Assembly (NCBI GenBank): GCA_964472295.1
Contig: CAYYJQ010000024.1
Location: 1 to 28,824 of the forward strand
DNA from: JAJRZX01 sp964472295
GTDB lineage: Bacteria; Desulfobacterota; GWC2-55-46; JADFVP01
Reading direction: 5' to 3'
DNA length: 28,824 bases
Numbering within the stretch: the first letter of the stretch is position 1; every line of letters starts with the position of its first letter. Below the pieces are notes generated by a model. It made no database searches and was not told the DNA's origin. It saw nothing but the letters and a program-made list of their open reading frames with translations. The translations under genes were made by a program, and so were the position numbers. Below are positions 1-7,414 of the stretch, piece by piece.

Positions 1-343
1 CAAGGCCCTTGAAGCCTGTCTCGCCCCAGGAGCCCGTAATAAAGGAGATGACCTGGGCCTGCGGGCCATAGGCAAGGTCGCGGGGGCCGCCCTTTACAAC
101 GACAAGGACCTCGCCCCTTACAGGCGTGTCATCGCCATAGAGGGCCTTCAGGGCCTTTTTTGTAAGTTGAAAGGCGCTTGATACAGCGGGGCAGGAGTGC
201 CCGGCAAGGAGGATTACGTCCGTGTAGTTTATGACAAATTCCCCGCCCTCGTCCTGCGCCCCAAGGACTATGGCAAGGGGATCGATTAGCCTTATGGGCT
301 CGACTTTGGCAAAAAAACCCTGTTTCCATTCTGTTTCGGCCAC
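1..343 (-). CDS. FmdE-like protein, 5' part (C-terminus off the left edge)
   Basis: This minus-strand frame is open from a GTG at 343 to the window edge (114 codons) and has a textbook Shine-Dalgarno GGAGG five bases before the GTG. The translation contains LLAGHSCPAVSSAFQLTKKA (about residues 43-62), then VRGEVLVVVKGG and ISFITGSWGETGFKG. This matches the G-H-x-C-P core and the following segments of the FmdE family (formylmethanofuran dehydrogenase subunit E-like). The family usually binds a metal through His/Cys residues. Many bacterial members are stand-alone proteins of unknown substrate, so methanofuran chemistry should not be assumed. The C-terminal part, where many family members carry a zinc ribbon, is not in the window. 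The gene is transcribed away from everything else here, so its neighbours give no help. Confidence 0.75.
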   Translation of the reverse strand, partial: MAETEWKQGFFAKVEPIRLIDPLAIVLGAQDEGGEFVINYTDVILLAGHSCPAVSSAFQLTKKALKALYGDDTPVRGEVLVVVKGGPRDLAYGPQAQVISFITGSWGETGFKGL

Positions 344-664
344 GCTTGCCTCCAAAAAGTTTTTTGCCGCAAGCCTATGCCCCCGTTGGTACTGGGCCAG
401 AAGAGCAAGGCCCTGCCAATGGTCAGACCCGAGGCCTTACCCTAACGCCAAAAGCAGTATCATGGCGGCGCTAACGAAAAGTTTAGCCGGAAAAGTTAAC
501 GAAGCGCTAAGAGTCTAACAAAAAGCCCTGAAGAAATCAATCCCCCAACCCCATGCCGCGGCCATGCCCCTTGCCTGGCCAGCCGGGCAGGGTCCTCTCT
601 CCACTGAGCCTTTCCTGTCCGTTTTTTTTCGCCTCAATAAATCAGGGGAAGAACAAAAAAAGAC

Positions 665-691
665 TTGACTAAATGTAAGTTTTATTATAAA
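665..691 (+). promoter_or_regulatory. Possible sigma70-type promoter
   Basis: TTGACT at 665-670 and TATAAA at 686-691 are separated by 15 bases, which is short of the optimum. It lies in the most AT-rich part of the gap and points towards the MerR-like gene about 320 bases downstream. The spacing makes this weak. Confidence 0.25.
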
Positions 692-911
692 TATAAGTTT
701 AAATTCATCCAGATGTTTTTTACTCGTCTTCTCTCTAACTGAATAACCTCATATGACGCAAGACCCTGCGAAGGTCCTCACACCATCATGGCCGGAGTAT
801 TATTGCAGAGAGGGGCGGTTGGGGTAGTGGGGCAAGGGCAAGAACAACGCCGTGGATATGGTCCCAGGGCCGCGCCGGGCAGAGAAAAGGGGCGGAGTAA
901 TATGAAAAAGG

Positions 912-930
912 GGTCAGAGAAAACCTGACC
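912..930. repeat. Small hairpin, GGTCAG/CTGACC
   Basis: GGTCAG at 912-917 pairs with CTGACC at 925-930 across a 7-base A-rich loop. It is followed by an A-run rather than a T-run, so it is not a good plus-strand terminator. The wording AAAAAGGGGTCAG is reminiscent of small palindromes associated with REP/Y1 transposases, but no transposase is present. Confidence 0.4.
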
Positions 931-1017
931 GCTCTAAAAAAAGGCCCTTGTCAGGTAAGGAAGAAAAGGCCCTGAGAGCCAGGGGCCTTATTACGCAAAA
1001 AGGGGACAGAGCCGGGA

Positions 1018-1296
1018 ATGTCGATAAGCACTCAGGAACTCTTGGCAAGAATAGACATACCCCGGCAGAAACTCTACTATCTGGAACAAAAGGGCTTCAT
1101 CTCCCCGAAGAAGAGACAGATCGGGGAGAAGGAATTCAGGGAATACTCGGATAGGGACCTCATCAAGGTGGAGCACATCTGGAAGTACCTGAAGAAGGGC
1201 TTCAAGTACAGGGTAGCCTATGAGAAGGCCATGGAAGAACTCCGAAACCCTGAACTGGACCTCATGAAGAAGAGAGACCGTAGGGGGAAGGCCTGA
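1018..1296 (+). CDS. Small MerR-type DNA-binding protein
   Basis: The 92-residue product consists almost entirely of a MerR-like winged helix-turn-helix. The segment from residue 3 (STQELLARIDIPRQKLYYLE) corresponds to the first helices and the Y-Y recognition-helix region, and FREYSDRDLIKVEHI to the wing and the following helix. Full MerR regulators add a long dimerisation helix and a ligand-binding domain. Here only about 20 basic residues follow the domain, so no effector-sensing part is visible. A purine-rich GGGGACAG and a closer CGGGA precede the ATG, a weak ribosome site. Its target is unknown: it stands alone, 675 bases from the gene to the left and 405 bases from the next small gene. 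Antisense frames over it are shadows. Confidence 0.75.
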   Translation: MSISTQELLARIDIPRQKLYYLEQKGFISPKKRQIGEKEFREYSDRDLIKVEHIWKYLKKGFKYRVAYEKAMEELRNPELDLMKKRDRRGKA

Positions 1297-1701
1297 CTGA
1301 TTCAGGCTTTCCTGCAACACAGGGAGGTGTTGTCTCTGAATAATTCAGGGACGCGTTATTCAGAGATTCCCAAGAAAGACAACTGAGTCCGTGGACGCCG
1401 CCGTGTCTGCTGCAAGACAGGCGGGTTATCTAATACTCTCAAAGAAAAGCCTTCAATGAGCATTGCCCATACTCAACCGACCTCTCATGCTGGCAACACA
1501 CTCAACCTCTTACTCCATTTCAGGGCAATGCCGGCTTTTTACCTGTACCTCTAACCTGGGCGGCGTCTACGGAACTATTTTACGCATGTCCCTGATTAGT
1601 TTCTCAAGTTAAAGAAGATTAAGGCAAGGCCCCCATTATACTCACAGTTGCCGGGTGGGCATGGTGTTACGCCACTCTAAACCGTATAAAAAAGGAGAAC
1701 A
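1297..1701. other. Gene-free stretch with an inverted repeat
   Basis: No intact gene is visible. The left part holds an 11-bp inverted repeat (1333-1366). On the minus strand a short open frame (1356-1463, 35 codons) reads with an Arg-rich end RRRPRTQLSFLGISE, and its stop codon lies inside the inverted repeat. Upstream of it the same frame is broken by stops, so it could be the decayed tail of a transposase-like gene, but I cannot name the family. The right part (1570-1700) is the leader of the 67-residue gene. Confidence 0.4.
1333..1366. repeat. 11-bp perfect inverted repeat
   Basis: TCTCTGAATAA (1333-1343) and TTATTCAGAGA (1356-1366) are exact reverse complements separated by 12 bases. 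A third half-site, ATTCAG, lies in the spacer. It could be an element end, a regulator site or an RNA hairpin. It has no T-tract and is AT-rich, so a terminator role is unlikely. Confidence 0.7.
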
Positions 1702-1905
1702 ATGGCTTCTATCAAGGACAAGGACCTTACTAAAACATGCCTTGAGGAGGACAATCGCGCCTTTGTTTTCAACTGGCTATCCACCCCTTTTCAGAAGACC
1801 GACAAAGGCAGCACCCTGAACATAGACATCTGCCTCGAAGACATCCTTGACGAACTTCAGGACGACAAGGACCTGCCCAATATGAAGATCCGCATCAGGC
1901 CCTGA
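1702..1905 (+). CDS. 67-residue acidic protein of unknown function
   Basis: I do not recognise this protein. The case for it being real is the strong ribosome site AAAGGAG four bases before the ATG, an in-frame end just before the pyrE promoter, and ordinary amino-acid composition. It is rich in Asp/Glu and Lys, with an acidic amphipathic stretch (CLEDILDELQDDKDLP, about residues 44-59) and a basic end (MKIRIRP). It has one Cys near residue 13 and one near 44, no signal peptide and no membrane segment, so it is probably cytosolic. It precedes pyrE on the same strand, but a separate promoter lies between them, so co-transcription is not implied. Confidence 0.6.
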   Translation: MASIKDKDLTKTCLEEDNRAFVFNWLSTPFQKTDKGSTLNIDICLEDILDELQDDKDLPNMKIRIRP

Positions 1906-1926
1906 CCCGGCCCGCCCCCTTTTTCT

Positions 1927-1955
1927 TTGATAAATTCACCTTGATAATATATAGT
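1927..1955 (+). promoter_or_regulatory. pyrE promoter, sigma70 type
   Basis: TTGATA (1927-1932) and TATAGT (1950-1955) are spaced exactly 17 bases apart, each one mismatch from consensus. The predicted start near 1962 gives a leader of about 24 bases ending in AAAGGGG before the pyrE ATG. This leader is too short for a pyr attenuator. Confidence 0.65.
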
Positions 1956-1985
1956 ATAGAAAAAATCTCTTAAAGGGGTCTCCTC

Positions 1986-2594
1986 ATGACAGTAGCGGAT
2001 CAGCAGATAATGTTACAGGAATACAAACAGAACCTCATCGAGGCCCTTTATGTACGCAGTTTCATGTACGACCCGGACTGCGGGTTCAAGCTCTCGAGCG
2101 GCGAGATGAGCGATGTCTACATAGACGCCAAGAGGACGGTTTACAGCTCCGTCGCCATGGAACTCGTGGGTTACGCCTTCTACGAGGAACTGAAGAACGC
2201 GCCCATTGACGCAGTGGGCGGGCTTACTCTCGGGGCCGATGGCATAGCCATGGCAACGGCCCTTGTATGCTGCATGCACAATAAACTCCTCGACGCCTTT
2301 GTTATCCGTAAAGAACCCAAGAAGCACGGCACGCGGAAATGGCTGGAAGGCGGGGTAAGAAAGGGTGCCGATGTCCTTGTCCTTGACGACGTGGTCACAA
2401 CAGGCGCTTCCATCATAAAGGCCGTTGAGAGGGCACGCGAAGAGGGCCTTAACGTGAGAAAGACCATGGCCCTTGTGGATCGCGAAGAGGGCGGCAAGGA
2501 AAACATCGAGAAGGCCACGGGCCTCAAGTTCGAGGCCATAATCACAAAGACGGATCTACTGGACCTTCATAAAAAAGAGAGCGAAAACGAGTAA
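1986..2594 (+). CDS. pyrE: Orotate phosphoribosyltransferase
   Basis: The enzyme condenses orotate with PRPP to give orotidine 5'-monophosphate, the fifth step of UMP synthesis, as a cytosolic dimer. The 202-residue length is normal. The PRPP-binding signature VLVLDDVVTTGAS is at residues 130-142, and the flexible catalytic loop RKEPKKHG at about 108-115 carries the expected lysines and His. GELSSGEMSD-like residues near 37-43 form the substrate end. The chosen ATG follows AAAGGGG at a somewhat long distance and agrees with the promoter upstream. pyrF lies downstream on the same strand after 163 bases. The gap contains a degenerate copy of the dispersed repeat, so the two may or may not be one transcript. 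The function is secure. Confidence 0.95.
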   Translation: MTVADQQIMLQEYKQNLIEALYVRSFMYDPDCGFKLSSGEMSDVYIDAKRTVYSSVAMELVGYAFYEELKNAPIDAVGGLTLGADGIAMATALVCCMHNKLLDAFVIRKEPKKHGTRKWLEGGVRKGADVLVLDDVVTTGASIIKAVERAREEGLNVRKTMALVDREEGGKENIEKATGLKFEAIITKTDLLDLHKKESENE

Positions 2595-2635
2595 ATGGAG
2601 GGGCGGATGGGGGCGTGCGGGGGGGGCTTTTACCT

Positions 2636-2667
2636 ATTGGTTTTCTTTGTCGCGGTTTCTTCCTGGT
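2636..2667 (+). repeat. Degenerate copy of the dispersed TGGTTTTCTTTG repeat
   Basis: ATTGGTTTTCTTTGTC is intact, but the following palindrome is degraded (GCGGTTTCTTCC). It sits just after pyrE in the sense orientation. A G-rich run (2597-2626) precedes it. Confidence 0.55.
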
Positions 2668-2757
2668 AAAGTGTGCCTATGATGCGTCATGTGCCATAAA
2701 TCCAGATGGACATCGCCTCCCAATCAAAAAACCTTCTTTTTTTAAAAGGTTCTCTTC

Positions 2758-3489
2758 ATGCCTGACCTCACCCCTTCTGATCGCATAATCTTTCCCCTTG
2801 ACCTGCCTTCCCTTGACGAGGCCCTGGGTTTTGTGCGTCTATTGAAGGGCCGCGTGGGGCTCTTCAAGATTGGCCTTGAACTCTTTGTGCGCGAGGGGCC
2901 CGGGGCGGTTGCGGCAGTGCGCGGGATTGCCCCCGAGGCAGGCATCTTCCTTGACCTCAAGTTTCACGACATACCCGCGACAGTGGCCCGGGCCATGCGC
3001 TCGGCGGCGGCGCTTGGCGTGGAGTTTGTCACCGTGCACTGCGGCGGCGGTATTGGCCTGCTTGAGGCTGCGGCAGAGGTCCAGAAGGGTTCCAACCTCA
3101 AGGTCCTGGCCGTTACCGTGCTTACGAGCCTCTCGAAAGAAGACCTTCAAGGAGTGGGCATTGACAGTGCCTACCAGGAGCCTGCTGACCTTGTCATACA
3201 CAGGGCAAGGCTTGCCCGCGCCGCGGGCTGCGCAGGGGTGGTCTGCTCCGGACTTGAGGCCAGCGCCGTAAGGGAGGAATTTGGTCCGTCTTTTCTTATT
3301 ATAACCCCAGGCATAAGGAGCGCCGGGGACGCGCGCGGCGGCCAGAAGCGGGTCATGACCCCTGCCGCGGCAATGCAGGGCGGCGCTGATTACATCGTGG
3401 TTGGCCGCCCCATAAGAGAGGCAGAGGACCCCGCAGGCGCGGCTGAGAGGATAGCCCGCGAGGTAGAGGAAGGGCTAAGAGGCAAATAG
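2758..3489 (+). CDS. pyrF: Orotidine 5'-phosphate decarboxylase
   Basis: The enzyme decarboxylates OMP to UMP, the last step of the pathway begun by its neighbour pyrE. The 243-residue protein has the TIM-barrel pattern of the family. FPLDLPSL at about 12-19 carries the first catalytic Asp. FLDLKFHDIP at 64-73 carries the Asp-Lys-x-x-Asp charge network (D66, K68, D71). TPGIRSAGD and VVGRPI near the C-terminus are the phosphate-gripping loops. The ATG has only a weak AAAGG-like ribosome site, but the alignment starts here and no better upstream start exists. GC content and third-position use resemble the neighbours. A hairpin terminator follows about 55 bases after the stop. Confidence 0.95.
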   Translation: MPDLTPSDRIIFPLDLPSLDEALGFVRLLKGRVGLFKIGLELFVREGPGAVAAVRGIAPEAGIFLDLKFHDIPATVARAMRSAAALGVEFVTVHCGGGIGLLEAAAEVQKGSNLKVLAVTVLTSLSKEDLQGVGIDSAYQEPADLVIHRARLARAAGCAGVVCSGLEASAVREEFGPSFLIITPGIRSAGDARGGQKRVMTPAAAMQGGADYIVVGRPIREAEDPAGAAERIAREVEEGLRGK

Positions 3490-3542
3490 GCATTCCCTCT
3501 CTTTCGGGGCTTTAGCCCCCGGTCATACCAAGACGCGCCGGA

Positions 3543-3568
3543 AGGTCTGGATTAATCAGACCTTTCTT
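3543..3568 (+). terminator. Rho-independent terminator after pyrF
   Basis: AGGTCTG (3543-3549) pairs perfectly with CAGACCT (3557-3563) over a 7-base loop and is followed by TTCTT. A smaller GGGGCT/AGCCCC hairpin at 3506-3519 precedes it. Confidence 0.6.
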
Positions 3569-3607
3569 AATCCTCATTAATCTCGTTACAGAGCCCTGTC
3601 AGGTTAA

Positions 3608-3628
3608 AACAGGGAAAGTATCCCTGTT
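3608..3628. repeat. Perfect 8-bp hairpin
   Basis: AACAGGGA (3608-3615) and TCCCTGTT (3621-3628) enclose a 5-base loop. A short T-containing tail follows. It may be a second terminator behind pyrF or a protein site. Confidence 0.55.
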
Positions 3629-3926
3629 TATTCCCTCTATTCCCCTCTTGCTCTAAGCGCTTCCATGAAAATCTTGACTCCGACGCCTGCCTAAAAGGGC
3701 ATCAAAGGCCCCGGTAAATCATGAAAGCCGATGAATAGGTAAGGCCCCTCCTTCATTCTCCTGATTTTTTTGCACCTATCCCAATTTTTTTTCTATCTGT
3801 AAGTTCCGCTGTTGTATAATCGCTGGAATTGGTCTCTTCCTGCGCACGAATTCCAATGAGGATGGACCTATGACGTGAGAGTATTTTTGGCAACTCAACT
3901 TAACCCACAACAGAAAAGGAGAAAAA

Positions 3927-4442
3927 ATGAAGAGGCTCTTAATGGCATTATCAATTGCCGCCCTTGGGCTCACATTCGCAGGTCAGGCCCAGGCATTTAC
4001 TCAGACAACAACAGGCACCCTGGCTATAAGTGTCACAAAGACCGCCGCCTGCACCGTAACAACCGCACCCCTTGACTTCGGCACCTATGACGGATCTGCC
4101 AGTGTGTACAACAATACCACTATCACCGTTAACTGTAGTAACGGCACGGCCTACCGGGTAGACATAGATGCCGGTTTAAACAGTACCACTGTAGGCAGAT
4201 ATGTCAAACACAGCACTACCACGGATATAATTTTTTACAAACTCGGCCAGGACAGCACCCTGGCAACCCAATGGGGTGATAACGGCGCCACCTTTTGCGC
4301 TACCTGCACAACCGTACCCCAGGGCCTGACCGGCACTGGTTCAGGAGCGGATCAGGTTCTTACGGTTTATGCTGGTTTATGGCCATCCACCAGACCAGTT
4401 GGTACCTATGGTGATATCGTGACCGTAACAGTAAACTACTGA
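3927..4442 (+). CDS. Secreted spore-coat-U (SCPU)/Csu-type pilin-like protein
   Basis: The 171-residue product starts with a clear Sec signal peptide: MKRLL, a hydrophobic core and GQAQA, with cleavage likely after residue 23. The mature part is Thr/Ser/Asn-rich beta-strand sequence with four cysteines (about 42, 70, 124, 127). The motif ACTVTTAPLDFGTYDG is followed by TITVNCSNG, and the protein ends VGTYGDIVTVTVNY. This is the pattern of the SCPU domain found in archaic chaperone-usher (CsuA/B-type) pilins, where the last strand completes a neighbour's fold. A strong ribosome site AAAAGGAG precedes the ATG. No Csu-type chaperone or usher gene is present in the window, so assembly partners must be elsewhere or the protein is simply secreted. 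A strong terminator follows at once, so it is monocistronic. Confidence 0.8.
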   Translation: MKRLLMALSIAALGLTFAGQAQAFTQTTTGTLAISVTKTAACTVTTAPLDFGTYDGSASVYNNTTITVNCSNGTAYRVDIDAGLNSTTVGRYVKHSTTTDIIFYKLGQDSTLATQWGDNGATFCATCTTVPQGLTGTGSGADQVLTVYAGLWPSTRPVGTYGDIVTVTVNY

Positions 4443-4490
4443 GGTAAGATCGCTCCCTCTTTTATGGGGAGGGATAAAGCCTGGAAACAC

Positions 4491-4527
4491 AAGAGGGGCT
4501 ATCCTGCTGGATAGCCCCTCTTTTTAT
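4491..4527 (+). terminator. Strong bidirectional-looking terminator
   Basis: AAGAGGGGCTATCC (4491-4504) and GGATAGCCCCTCTT (4509-4522) form a perfect 14-bp stem with a 4-base loop, followed by T-rich sequence. It ends the pilin transcript. It also lies directly behind tRNA-Leu on the other strand and may stop that transcript too. Confidence 0.9.
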
Positions 4528-4529
4528 TA

Positions 4530-4614
4530 TGGTGCCGAAGGGGGGATTCGAACCCCCACGGGTCTCCCCACTACCCCCTCAAGATAGCGTGTCTACCTAT
4601 TCCACCACTTCGGC
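4530..4614 (-). tRNA. tRNA-Leu, anticodon GAG
   Basis: The minus strand folds as a class II tRNA. Acceptor GCCGAAG pairs with CTTCGGC, the discriminator is A, and CCA is encoded (4530-4532). The anticodon arm is CTATC/GGTAG with loop TTGAGGG, giving anticodon GAG. There is a long variable arm and a T-arm with GGTTCGAATCC. It follows secG in the same orientation at a distance of about 75 bases. Confidence 0.95.
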
Positions 4615-4689
4615 ATGACCCTCTCGGGCCTATTCTTAATCGACCAAAAGAGGTCCTTTGTCCTGCTCTTATGAATTCAGAAGCGCCCC

Positions 4690-5253
4690 TTACTTGGCCT
4701 TCTTTAGAGGGGCGGACTTTTTCTCTACTGGAGCCGCCTTCTTTGTACTTGTCTTCTTGGTTGTCACGGCCTTCTTCGTGCTCTTCTTCTTTGCCGTGGT
4801 CTTCCCGGGCTTTACAGCCGTCTTTTTCACGGCCTTTTTCTTAACTGTCTTCTTGCCCACTATGGGCGCGGGCTTGAGGGCCTTTTCCTCTATCTTCTTG
4901 AGAGGCGCGGCCTTTTTGGTCTTCTTAACCGCTGTTTTCTTTACTGCCTTGGGCTTCCTCGCAGGCGCGGCCTTTTTCTTTGCCTTGCTACTCTTTACCT
5001 CTGTCATTACCGACGATACGGAACTCCTTCCAGAGGTTACGGTCATGTACATGGACGTGGCCATGAAGATAACGGCGCAGGCAATGGTTATTTTCGTTAG
5101 GAACGACGCGGGCCCGGCGCTTCCAAAGAGGGTCTGGCTGCCGGCCCCGCCAAAGGCCGCGCCTATGCTCGCGCCCTTGCCGCTCTGTAGAAGCACGCTT
5201 ATTATGAGCACAACGCTCACTACTACGTGTATTATTATAATGGCTGTAAACAT
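4690..5253 (-). CDS. secG: SecG translocon subunit with a long lysine-rich tail
   Basis: The first ~80 residues are a normal SecG. TM helix 1 is at about 2-22 (ending VLLQSGKGASIG), the conserved loop GGAGSQTLFGSAGPASFLTK lies at 35-54, and TM helix 2 follows to about 75. SecG assists SecYE in protein export at the inner membrane. The remaining ~105 residues are unusual: 40 are lysines, arranged in AVKKTAVKKT-type repeats with Ala, Pro and Thr like histone H1 or AlgP tails. Ordinary SecG proteins end shortly after TM2 or have a modest acidic or Pro-rich tail. There is no frameshift evidence; the frame is continuous with native codon use. It lies at the 3' end of gap-pgk-tpiA, a common bacterial arrangement. 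Confidence 0.92.
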   Translation of the reverse strand: MFTAIIIIHVVVSVVLIISVLLQSGKGASIGAAFGGAGSQTLFGSAGPASFLTKITIACAVIFMATSMYMTVTSGRSSVSSVMTEVKSSKAKKKAAPARKPKAVKKTAVKKTKKAAPLKKIEEKALKPAPIVGKKTVKKKAVKKTAVKPGKTTAKKKSTKKAVTTKKTSTKKAAPVEKKSAPLKKAK

Positions 5254-5374
5254 ATGTTCCGTTGTATAGTAGGGTTAAGTGCAAGCCCCGGCGCCTTCAG
5301 GCCGCTCCGCCAGAGGGTTAATGTAGCATTTTACGTTTTTAAAGTAAAAAAGCAAGAGGAATTTTTTGATAGTA

Positions 5375-6136
5375 TTATGAGAGGGGTTTAAACCTTACTA
5401 TCCTCGCGAAGCTCTCGGCGCTTAGAGAGGCGCCGCCAACAAGGGCACCGTCTATATCGGGCTCGGTCATGAGGGCGTCTATGTTGCCGGGCTTTACACT
5501 CCCGCCGTATATTACGCGCATCCCGCCTGCCGCGCCGCTCTCAAAGACCTTGGCAAGCGTCTCTCTTATGGCAGAGTGTACCTCTCCGGCCTCTTCGGGC
5601 GATGCCGTCCTCCCCGTGCCAATGGCCCAGAGCGGCTCATAGGCAATGACCACATCCGTGGAACGCTCGCGCGCCACGCCCTCAAGGGCCTTTTTCACCA
5701 TTGAACTCACGAGTCCAAGCGTTACGCCTTCCTCGCGCTGGGCAAGGGTCTCGCCAACGCAGATTATGGGCCGAAGACCCTCGGAAAGGGCGGCAAGGAC
5801 CTTTTTATTTACATCATCATCAGTCTCATGAAAATACTGCCTTCTCTCCGAGTGGCCGATAATTACATACTCGCAACCAATGTCTCGGAGCATTACTCCC
5901 GAGACCTCGCCTGTCCAGGCCCCGCTCTTCTCCCAGAACATGTCCTGCGCCGCGAGGGCCACGGGGGTATCGGCTATAAGTTCTTGAATTTCATGGAGAT
6001 ATACAAAAGGAGGGGCAACAACTACATCAACGCCTTTTACGTCTCCAAGAAGTTCAATAAGCCCCTTTACAAGGGCCGCGGCCCCGCTCCCAGTGGTGTT
6101 CATCTTCCAGTTGCCGGCTATCATGGGTCTACGCAC
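5375..6136 (-). CDS. tpiA: Triosephosphate isomerase
   Basis: It interconverts dihydroxyacetone phosphate and glyceraldehyde 3-phosphate. The 253-residue protein has all catalytic elements: GNWKMN with N9 and K11, H95 in IIGHSERR, and E167 in AYEPLWAIGTG. The phosphate loop is YGGSVKPGN, and VGGASL lies near the end. The start is a GTG at 6136, preceded by GGAGGT at seven bases, which is clearly better than the in-frame ATG four codons later. It begins 45 bases after the pgk stop, so the two are co-transcribed. secG follows after about 120 bases. Confidence 0.97.
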   Translation of the reverse strand: MRRPMIAGNWKMNTTGSGAAALVKGLIELLGDVKGVDVVVAPPFVYLHEIQELIADTPVALAAQDMFWEKSGAWTGEVSGVMLRDIGCEYVIIGHSERRQYFHETDDDVNKKVLAALSEGLRPIICVGETLAQREEGVTLGLVSSMVKKALEGVARERSTDVVIAYEPLWAIGTGRTASPEEAGEVHSAIRETLAKVFESGAAGGMRVIYGGSVKPGNIDALMTEPDIDGALVGGASLSAESFARIVRFKPLS

Positions 6137-6181
6137 AGAAGATACCTCCGCTTTTGTCTCATTGCCCCAAGACTCCCGGGC

Positions 6182-7399
6182 TCAGCCATGGCCCGCGGCG
6201 CTCACTTCCTTCTCTCTTATGGCCGCTATGCCCGGTAGATCATTACCCTTTAAAATCTCAAGAAAGGCCCCGCCGCCAGTGGAAATGTAACTCATCTTCG
6301 CGTACTCGCCAGCCCTGTGCACGGCAACATCCGTATCTCCGCCGCCCACAATGGTAAGGGCGTAACTATTGGCCACGCGCGATACAAGGGCAAAGGTCCC
6401 ACGGCTGAAGGCGTCCATCTCAAAGACCCCCATGGGGCCGTTCCAGACTATGGTCTTGGCGTTATGAAGCACCTCGCTGAAAAGAGTTACCGTTGCCGGA
6501 CCTATATCAAGGGCCATCCAGTCCTTTGGTATCTCCTGAGAGGTGACAACCTTTGTCTCGCTCGCCGGGTCAAAGTCCGTGGAGACAACAAAGTCCACGG
6601 GAAGATAGAGCCTGATGCCCCGCTCCCTTGCCTTCTTCACAACTGCCCTGGCCTCGTCAAGCACATCGTCCTCGGCAAAAGACGCGCCTATCTCATAACC
6701 CATGGCCTTGAGGAATGTAAGGGCCATGCCCCCGCCAAGTATGAGTTTGTTCACGCGGTCGCAGAGGGCCTTCAGAACACCAACCTTGTCAGAGACCTTC
6801 TTGCCACCAAGTATGGCCACGAGGGGACGCACAGGGTTGTCCATGGCCATGGAAAAATAGGCCATCTCTTTTTTCATGAGAAAACCCGCGGCACGCACCG
6901 CAATAAACCGCGTAATCGCCACGTTTGATGCGTGAGAGCGGTGCGCTACGGCAAAGGCGTCATCCACGTACACATCGGCAAGAGAGGCCAGGTTCCTTGC
7001 AAAACCCTCGTCGTTCTTCTCCTCCTCGGGGTGGAACCTCAGGTTCTCAAGGAGCACGATGTCCCCTGGCTTCATGGCCCGCACAATGGCCTCTGTCTCG
7101 GGGCCAACGCAGTCCGGCGCCATGACAACGGGCCTGTCAATGAGGCGCGATAGCCTCTTGGCAACAGGAGAGAGACTCATCTCAGGCACATGATGACCCT
7201 TGGGTCTGCCAAGGTGCGAGGCAAGCACGATCATGGCCTTCTCGTCAAGGGCGTAATTAATGGTGGGAAGCACGCTCCTTATACGGGTGTCATCAGTGAT
7301 GTTGCCGCTTCCGTCAAGAGGCACGTTAAAGTCCACACGCATGAAGACGCGCTTGCCCCTGATGTCAACCTCGTCTATGTACTTCGGTTCCATGCTCAC
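6182..7399 (-). CDS. pgk: Phosphoglycerate kinase
   Basis: It transfers phosphate from 1,3-bisphosphoglycerate to ADP. The 405-residue length is normal for the two-domain enzyme. The N-terminal substrate site shows RVDFNVPLD (about residues 21-29), SHLGRPKG and LLENLRFHPEE. The nucleotide side shows ILGGKKVSDKVGVL, WNGPMGVFE and the terminal GGGDT...STGGGAFLE loop. A GTG at 7399 is favoured because GGAGGG lies six bases upstream; the ATG two codons later is the alternative. The gap gene lies 195 bases upstream on the same strand, with a copy of the dispersed repeat between them inside the probable operon. Confidence 0.97.
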   Translation of the reverse strand: MSMEPKYIDEVDIRGKRVFMRVDFNVPLDGSGNITDDTRIRSVLPTINYALDEKAMIVLASHLGRPKGHHVPEMSLSPVAKRLSRLIDRPVVMAPDCVGPETEAIVRAMKPGDIVLLENLRFHPEEEKNDEGFARNLASLADVYVDDAFAVAHRSHASNVAITRFIAVRAAGFLMKKEMAYFSMAMDNPVRPLVAILGGKKVSDKVGVLKALCDRVNKLILGGGMALTFLKAMGYEIGASFAEDDVLDEARAVVKKARERGIRLYLPVDFVVSTDFDPASETKVVTSQEIPKDWMALDIGPATVTLFSEVLHNAKTIVWNGPMGVFEMDAFSRGTFALVSRVANSYALTIVGGGDTDVAVHRAGEYAKMSYISTGGGAFLEILKGNDLPGIAAIREKEVSAAGHG

Positions 7400-7414
7400 A
7401 GTATACCCTCCCCT

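Larger units (their letters stand above)
344..1017. other. Gene-free stretch upstream of the MerR-like gene
   Basis: I see no convincing gene here; the frames that are open are short or antisense. The stretch holds a T-run at about 622-629, an AT-rich segment (660-710) with a possible promoter, and a G-rich cluster at 812-838 with four closely spaced runs of three or four Gs (quadruplex-capable). It also holds a small hairpin at 912-930. The mix of AT-rich and G-rich blocks differs from the coding DNA on either side. Confidence 0.5.
3490..3926. other. Intergenic stretch between pyrF and the pilin gene
   Basis: It contains a terminator (3543-3568) and a second perfect hairpin (3608-3628). A weak promoter for the next gene is possible, with TATAAT at 3815-3820 but no clear -35. 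The pilin leader has a 7-bp dyad TGGAATT/AATTCCA at 3824-3830 and 3849-3855. I see no gene. Confidence 0.5.

Noticed and set aside
231..518. 95-residue plus-strand frame at the left edge
   Set aside because: It runs antisense to the FmdE-like gene and beyond, without a ribosome site or domain.
3660..3770. Possible cyclic-di-GMP (GEMM-like) riboswitch before the pilin gene
   Set aside because: A few words such as AAAGGC and GAAAGCC are suggestive, but I could not fit the two-helix fold with its tetraloop and receptor.
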